A stretch of 64,000 bases of DNA from Lotus japonicus (taxonomy: Eukaryota; Streptophyta; Magnoliopsida; Fabales; Fabaceae), in assembly GCF_012489685.1 (NCBI RefSeq), contig NC_080042.1:9006852-9070851 (forward strand), read 5' to 3'. Numbering within the stretch: the stretch's first letter is position 1; every line of letters starts with the position of its first letter. Shown here in pieces: positions 58,020 through 64,000 of this stretch. The position numbers and the translations under genes are program-made. The notes below the pieces were generated by a model. It saw only the letters and a list, made by a program, of their open reading frames with translations, searched no databases and had not been told where the DNA came from.

Positions 58020-59226
58020 TGTAAGATCAAGTTTTGATCTAGTAGTACAACTCTATGTTTTGATGATTACAAGTTAACCTTTTGATATGAACAATTGTGG
58101 TACTCTAACGTGTTTTTCTGAGTGTGCTATTTACAGGCTCTGACCTCAACTCAATCTCACACAAATCAGAAGCACTGTGTATAAAGAGCAACCCAAGCAA
58201 CGCTTTCGCATTCACCATGTTCAGTATGAACAGTGGAAAAGCTTCAGAAGTTCTGAAGTTATACAAACTCTGATGTGGACTCAGTCACTAGAAGCTCTGA
58301 AGATCCAGAAAGTCTGATAACCAAGAAACACTGAAGGCTCAGATATTCTGATGGTGTAGAAGACTCTGAAGATCCAGAAGCTGATTAGTGAAATTCTGTT
58401 GTCCAGAAGCAAGATACTCTGAAGACCATGTTCTTCCCTCTGAGTTCAGAATCAGAAGAAACAATGGTCAGAGGATCTGGGCTTTCCCTCTGACTCTGAT
58501 CAACCGGCTTCACATGTTCCAATATGAAGCATTCCCCTGATCAGAAGTCTCCTAGGTTTAAAGGTCAAGTCGCTATCCAAGTACAAAAGCAACTGTACCT
58601 TCCTGACGACCTACCTAACAGTCTCAGACACAGCAGAAGCTGGATTTTCCAGAACTGCCCTCCAACGGTAGCATTTCCCATGCAACGCTCAACCCTAATC
58701 CTTGGAGTATATAAAGAGGCTGAAGACTGAAAGAAGCGGCTAGAAGCATTCACATACGCGCAAGACAAACTTAAATTCTTCTAAGCTTTCTTTCATCTGA
58801 AATTCATTGAGTTTACTGTTAGCTTTTTAGAAGCAAATCTCTTGTAAACAATTCTTTGATAAACAGTTTGTTTAGTTCCTTTAGGAGATCAAGGTTGATC
58901 GGATCCTAGAGAAGACTAAGAGAGTGAATCTTAGTGTGAGCTAAGTCATTGTAATTGTTAGTCACTTGTAGGTTTCAAGTGCAGTTGTAACTCTTACCTG
59001 ATTAGTGGATTGCCTTCATTCTAAGAAGGAAGAAATCACCTTAACGGGTGGACTGGAGTAGCTTGAGTGATTTATCAAGTGAACCAGGATAAAATCCTTG
59101 TGTGCTTTTCTATCTCTTATCTTTAGCACTTAAGTTCTCGAAAGATTTGTCAAAATCTTTAAGGTGGAAGTTTTATACTGAAAACGTTATTCAAACCCCC
59201 CCTTTCTACCGTTTTTCATACCTTCA
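58020..59226 (+). mobile_element. SIRE-type LTR (1207 bp) shared by two tandem copia units
   Basis: Starts TGTAAGATCAAGTTTTGATC directly after a purine tract and ends TTTCATACCTTCA directly before ATTGGTATCAGAGC. It therefore serves at the same time as the 3' LTR of the left unit and the 5' LTR of the right unit. A TATA box (TATATAAAG, 58708-58716) is followed by an R/U5-like region. Only one LTR of this family is in the window, so its age cannot be estimated here. Confidence 0.9.
58708..58716 (+). promoter_or_regulatory. TATA box of the SIRE-type LTR
   Basis: TATATAAAG preceded by CCTTGGAG; it is in the plus orientation, about 590 bp upstream of the gag ATG. Confidence 0.65.
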
Positions 59227-59228
59227 AT

Positions 59229-59240
59229 TGGTATCAGAGC
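59229..59240 (+). promoter_or_regulatory. Primer-binding site, initiator Met tRNA
   Basis: TGGTATCAGAGC two bases after the LTR end. Confidence 0.9.
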
Positions 59241-59298
59241 GCAAGTTCTGATTACCACACCTAACAGTGTTCAGTGATCCGGGCCGGTGTGAAAAACA

Positions 59299-61209
59299 AT
59301 GGCTGCCACCACCAGTGAAACTCAAAGAGATGGTTACAATGCAAAGCCTCCTATGTTCGACGGTCAAAGGTTCGAATATTGGAAAGATAGACTGGAAAGT
59401 TTCTTTCTGGGTTTCGATGCAGATCTCTGGGATATTATATTGGATGGCTAGGAGCGTCCAGTTGATGCAGATGGCAAGAAGATCCCAAGGTCAGAGATGA
59501 CTGCAGATGAAAAGAAGCTGTACTCACAACATCACAAAGCAAGAGCAATTCTTCTAAGTGCTATTTCCTATGAAGAGTACCAGAAGATTACAGATCGTGA
59601 GTTTGCGAAAGGCATTTTCGAATCTCTGAAGATGTCTCATGAAGGAAACAAGAAAGTCAAAGAGTCAAAGGCATTGTCTTTGATCCAAAAGTATGAATCC
59701 TTCATCATGGAGCCAAATGAGTCCATTGAAGAAATGTTCTCCAGATTTCAGTTGCTTGTAGCTGGCATACGATCTCTCAACAAGAGCTACACAACAAAAG
59801 ATCATGTCATAAGGGTCATCAGGTGTCTTCCTGAAAGTTGGATGCCTTTAGTGACTTCAATAGAGCTCACGAGAGACGTTGAGAATATGAGTTTAGAAGA
59901 ACTCATCAGCATTTTGAAATGCCATGAGCTGAAGCGCTCAGAGATGCAAGATCTGAGGAAAAAGTCCATAGCCTTGAAGTCTAAATCTGAAAAGGCTAAG
60001 GTTGAGAAGTCAAAAGCTCTTCAAGCTGAAGAAGAGGAATCTGAAGAAGCATCAGAAGATTCTGATGAAGATGAGCTGACTCTGATCTCCAAGAGACTCA
60101 ATCGCATCTGGAAGCACAGGAAGAGCAAATACAAAGGCTCTGGAAAGGCAAGAGGAAAGTCTGAATCCTCAGGTCAGAAGAAGTCCTCACTTAAGGAAGT
60201 CACATGTTTTGAGTGCAAAGAATCAGGGCACTACAAAAGTGACTGTCCAAAATTGAAGAAGGACAAGAAGCCAAAGAAGCACTTCAAGACAAAGAAGAGT
60301 CTGATGGTGACATTTGATGAATCAGAGTCAGAGGATGTTGACTCTGATGGTGAAGTCCAAGGACTCATGGCTATTGTCAAGGACAAGGAAGCAGAGTCAA
60401 AGGGAGCTGTTGACTCTGACTCAGAATCAGAAGGAAATCCTAACTCAGACGATGAAAATGAGGTATTCGCTTCTTTCTCTACCTCTGAACTGAAACATGC
60501 ATTGTCTGATATCATGGATAAGTATAACTCCTTATTGTCTAAGCATAAGAAGCTGAAAAAGAACTTATCTGCTGTTTCCAAGACTCCTTCTGAACATGAG
60601 AAAATTATTTCTGATTTGAAAAATGATAATCATGTCTTGATCAATTCTAACTCTGTGCTTAAGAACCAGATTGCTAAGTTAGAAGAAATTGTTGCCTGTG
60701 ATGCCTCTGATTGTAGAAATGAATCTAAGTATGAAAAGTCTTTTCAAAGATTCCTAGCTAAAAGCGTGGATAGAAGCTTAATGGCTTCAATGATCTATGG
60801 CGTAAGCAGAAATGGAATGCATGGCATTGGCTATTCTAAACCAATTAGAAATGAGCCCTCTGTGTCTAAAGCTAAATCCTTGTATGAATGCTTTGTTCCC
60901 TCTGGTACCATATTGCCTGATCCTGTACCTGCTAAAGTTGCTAAAAACCCTCCTAAAAAGGGATCCTTCTCTATGACTAAATATCATGCAAATATTCCTT
61001 TAAAATATCATGTTGAGACACCCAAGGTGATCAGAACCTCTGGGGTAACTAACAAGAGAGGACCCAGAAAGTGGGTACCTAAGGACAAGATTATCTATGT
61101 TGCAGATATCCTTGATAGCTCCACTGAAACACCAATCATGGTTTCTGGACAGTGGATGCTCGCGTCACATGACGGGAGAAAGGCGTATGTTCCGAGAGCT
61201 GAAACTTAA
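59299..61209 (+). pseudogene. Gag of SIRE-type copia copy B, with an internal TAG
   Basis: Start ATG 59299 (MAATTSETQRDGYNAKPPMF), the usual opening of copia gag; then YWKDRLESFF and LWDIILDG, where TAG at 59449-59451 interrupts. The same frame goes on with VDADGKKIPRSEM, FESLKMSHEGNKKVKESKAL, a UBN2-type core, an acidic Ser/Glu stretch, the zinc knuckle CFECKESGHYKSDC near 60207-60250, and a coiled-coil-like Lys/Asn part. It runs to TAA 61207-61209. In the last ~158 bases it overlaps the protease frame of pol (see the pol entry). Gag forms the particle. Apart from the stop the frame is intact, so this is a young copy. Confidence 0.85.
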
Positions 61210-64000
61210 GCCTGGAGGCGAAGTTGGCTTTGGAGGAAATGAAAAGGGTAAAATTGTTGGTACTGGTACTATTTGTGTAGATAGTAGTCCATGCATTGAT
61301 AATGTGTTATTGGTAGACGGCTTAACACATAACTTATTGTCTATAAGTCAATTAGCTGACAAGGGTTATGATGTTATATTCAATCAAAAGTCCTGCCGGG
61401 CTGTAAGTCAAATCGATGGCTCTGTTCTGTTTAACAGCAAGAGGAAGAACAACATTTATAAGATCAGATTATCTGAGTTGGAGGCTCAGAATGTGAAGTG
61501 CCTTCTGTCTGTTAATGAAGAGCAGTGGGTATGGCATAGACGGTTAGGGCATGCCAGTATGAGAAAGATTTCTCAGCTGAGCAAGTTAAACCTTGTCAGG
61601 GGCTTACCCAATCTGAAGTTCGCTTCAGACGCTCTTTGTGAAGCATGTCAGAAAGGCAAATTCACAAAAGTCCCTTTCAAGGCAAAGAATGTTGTCTCAA
61701 CCTCAAGGCCGTTGGAACTTCTGCATATCGACCTTTTTGGACCAGTGAAAACTGAGTCTATAGGTGGCAAGAGATATGGGATGGTTATCGTTGATGACTA
61801 TAGCCGCTGGACATGGGTAAAGTTTCTAACCCGCAAGGATGAGTCTCATGCTGTGTTCTCTACCTTCATTGCTCAAGTGCAAAACGAGAAGGCTTGTAGG
61901 ATTGTGCGTGTCAGAAGTGACCATGGTGGAGAGTTTGAGAATGACAAGTTTGAGAGTCTGTTTGATTCCTATGGAATTGCACATGATTTCTCTTGTCCCA
62001 GAACTCCTCAACAAAATGGTGTTGTTGAGAGGAAGAACAGAACTCTTCAGGAGATGGCTAGAACCATGCTCCAAGAAACTGGCATGGCTAAGCACTTTTG
62101 GGCAGAGGCAGTAAATACAGCATGTTACATTCAGAACAGAATCTCTGTGAGACCAATTCTGAATAAGACTCCTTATGAATTGTGGAAGAACATAAAGCCC
62201 AACATTTCTTATTTTCATCCTTTTGGCTGTGTTTGTTATGTTCTCAATACTAAGGATAGATTGCATAAATTTGATGCTAAGTCTTCTAAATGTCTATTAC
62301 TCGGTTATTCTGAGAGATCTAAAGGTTTTAGATTTTATAATACTGATGCTAAAACTATTGAAGAATCTATTCATGTTAGATTTGACGATAAGCTTGACTC
62401 TGACCAGTCAAAGCTAGTTGAAAAGTCTGCAGATTTAAGCATTAATGTTTCTGACAAAGGCAAAGCTCCAGAGGAAGTTGAGCCAGAGGAAGATGAACCA
62501 GAGGAAGAAGCTGGTCCCTCTAACTCACAAACTCTGAAGAAGATCAGAATCACTGCAGCTCACCCTAAGGAATTGATTCTGGGCAACAAAGACGAACCAG
62601 TCAGAACCAGATCTGCCTTCAGACCCTCTGAAGAGACCTTGCTGAGCCTGAAAGGATTGGTGTCCTTAATTGAACCCAAGTCCATAGATGAAGCTCTTCA
62701 GGACAAGGATTGGATTCTGGCCATGGAAGAAGAATTGAATCAATTCTCCAAGAACGATGTTTGGAGCTTAGTGAAGAAGCCTGAGAGTGTTCATGTTATT
62801 GGAACGAAATGGGTATTCAGAAACAAGCTGAATGAGAAAGGAGATGTAGTCAGAAACAAGACAAGGCTAGTTGCTCAAGGCTACAGCCAGCAGGAAGGAA
62901 TAGACTACACTGAAACATTTGCTCCAGTAGCAAGACTGGAGGCAATCAGACTGTTGATCTCTTTCTCAGTAAATCACAACATAGTTCTACATCAGATGGA
63001 CGTGAAGAGTGCCTTCCTAAATGGTTATATCTCAGAGGAAGTCTATGTTCATCAACCCCCAGGTTTTGAAGATGAGAAGAAACAAGACCATGTGTTCAAA
63101 TTGAAGAAATCACTCTACGGTCTGAAGCAAGCTCCCAGAGCATGGTATGAGAGACTTAGCTCATTCCTTCTGGAGAATGAGTTTGTAAGGGGTAAAGTAG
63201 ATACAACTCTTTTTTGCAAGACTTATAAAGATGATATCTTAATTGTGCAAATTTTTGTTGATGATATTATATTTGGTTCTGCTAATCAATCTCTATGCAA
63301 AGAATTTTCTGAGATGATGCAGGCTGAATTTGAGATGAGTATGATGGGAGAATTAAAGTACTTTCTGGGAATCCAAGTTGATCAAACACCAGAAGGAACA
63401 TATATCCATCAGAGCAAGTACACTAAAGAACTTCTGAAGAAGTTCAATATGCTGGAATCTACAGTGGCCAAGACTCCAATGCATCCTACATGCATTCTGG
63501 AGAAAGAAGATAAAAGTGGTAAAGTATGTCAGAAGCTCTATCGCGGCATGATAGGTTCACTTCTATACTTAACTGCATCTAGGCCAGACATACTATTTAG
63601 TGTTCATTTATGTGCTCGTTTCCAATCAGATCCAAGGGAAACCCACTTAACTACTGTTAAGAGGATCCTAAGGTATCTGAAAGGCACCACTAACCTTGGC
63701 TTGATGTATAAGAAAACATCAAAGTATAAGCTTTCAGGTTACTGTGATGCTGATTATGCTGGAGATAGAACAGAGAGAAAAAGTACTTCTGGAAATTGTC
63801 AATTTCTGGGAAGCAATCTAGTCTCATGGGCAAGCAAGAGGCAATCAACCATTGCACTATCAACTGCAGAGGCAGAATATATCTCAGCAGCAATATGCAG
63901 CACTCAGATGCTCTGGATGAAACATCAGCTGGAGGATTATCAGATCCTTGAGAGCAATATCCCAATCTATTGTGATAACACTGCTGCAATCTCATTGAGT
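61049..64000 (+). CDS. SIRE-type copia pol, copy B (protease, integrase, RT, RNase H), runs off window
   Basis: The polyprotein of copy B is in the +1 frame relative to gag. It opens at 61049 after a stop at 61046-61048. Protease active site [13 protein letters not shown] at about 61142; pre-integrase HHCC finger with [10 protein letters not shown] and CEACQKGK; integrase core D,D,E with [33 protein letters not shown]; end of integrase [18 protein letters not shown] from about 62700 with [17 protein letters not shown] and FVDDIIFGS; RNase H with [15 protein letters not shown] up to the window edge. No stop is seen from 61049 to 64000. The protein must be made by frameshift from gag or the element carries a one-base change; both are possible. 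Confidence 0.86.

Overview
The window is nuclear DNA of a flowering plant. It has multi-exon genes with GT-AG introns, tRNA-iMet-primed LTR retrotransposons, MULE, Helitron and TRIM elements, and long AT-rich spacers. The SIRE/Maximus-type copia elements with an env-like ORF, the Tekay-like and Tat-like gypsy elements and the overall style suggest a papilionoid legume; this is inference from repeat content. Coordinates 51380-51479 are exactly 100 Ns, a scaffold gap.

Region 1 (1-13263) is a decayed minus-strand Ty3/gypsy element (RT, protease, gag, 5' LTR). It is broken by a 3.9-kb solo LTR with TSD GCTGG, and a second 3.6-kb solo LTR of the same family (TSD TTAAG) lies beside its 5' LTR. Region 2 (13264-26500) has a two-domain B3 gene and a GRF zinc-finger gene on +. 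On - it has a ten-exon Ulp1/C48 protease-like gene with a frameshift beside its catalytic Cys, two tandem arrays (146-bp units, and ~160-bp units with pol III-like A/B boxes) and a four-exon MULE/FAR1-type transposase gene with one internal stop. Region 3 (26500-33410) has a plant-mobile-domain relic, a 783-bp foldback MITE, and a complete 13-exon nucleoplasmin-like FKBP gene (FKBP53 type, 599 aa) with a 310-bp TRIM in an intron.

Region 4 (33411-43680) is a repeat nest. It holds a small solo LTR, a ZF-HD homeodomain relic, and a ~1.56-kb solo LTR (TSD CTGAT) split by a 3.9-kb Helitron that carries an RPA70-like fragment and is itself invaded by a 1.38-kb foldback element. A 73-bp XhoI-palindrome tandem array follows. 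Region 5 (43681-51379) is a non-autonomous Tekay-like gypsy element of the solo-LTR family: LTR, gag, no pol. Region 6 (51480-64000) is two SIRE-type copia units in tandem sharing one LTR (pol, env-like ORF, LTR, gag, pol). A TATA-led antisense coiled-coil ORF lies between the env-like ORF and the LTR.

The host-like genes (FKBP53-like, B3, GRF, Ulp1-like) show no operon logic. The Ulp1-like and MULE genes are linked in the same orientation, as in MULEs that carry Ulp1 sequences. The most unusual items are the antisense SIRE ORF, the shared-LTR tandem, the Helitron/LTR/MITE nest, and the tandem tRNA-like array.
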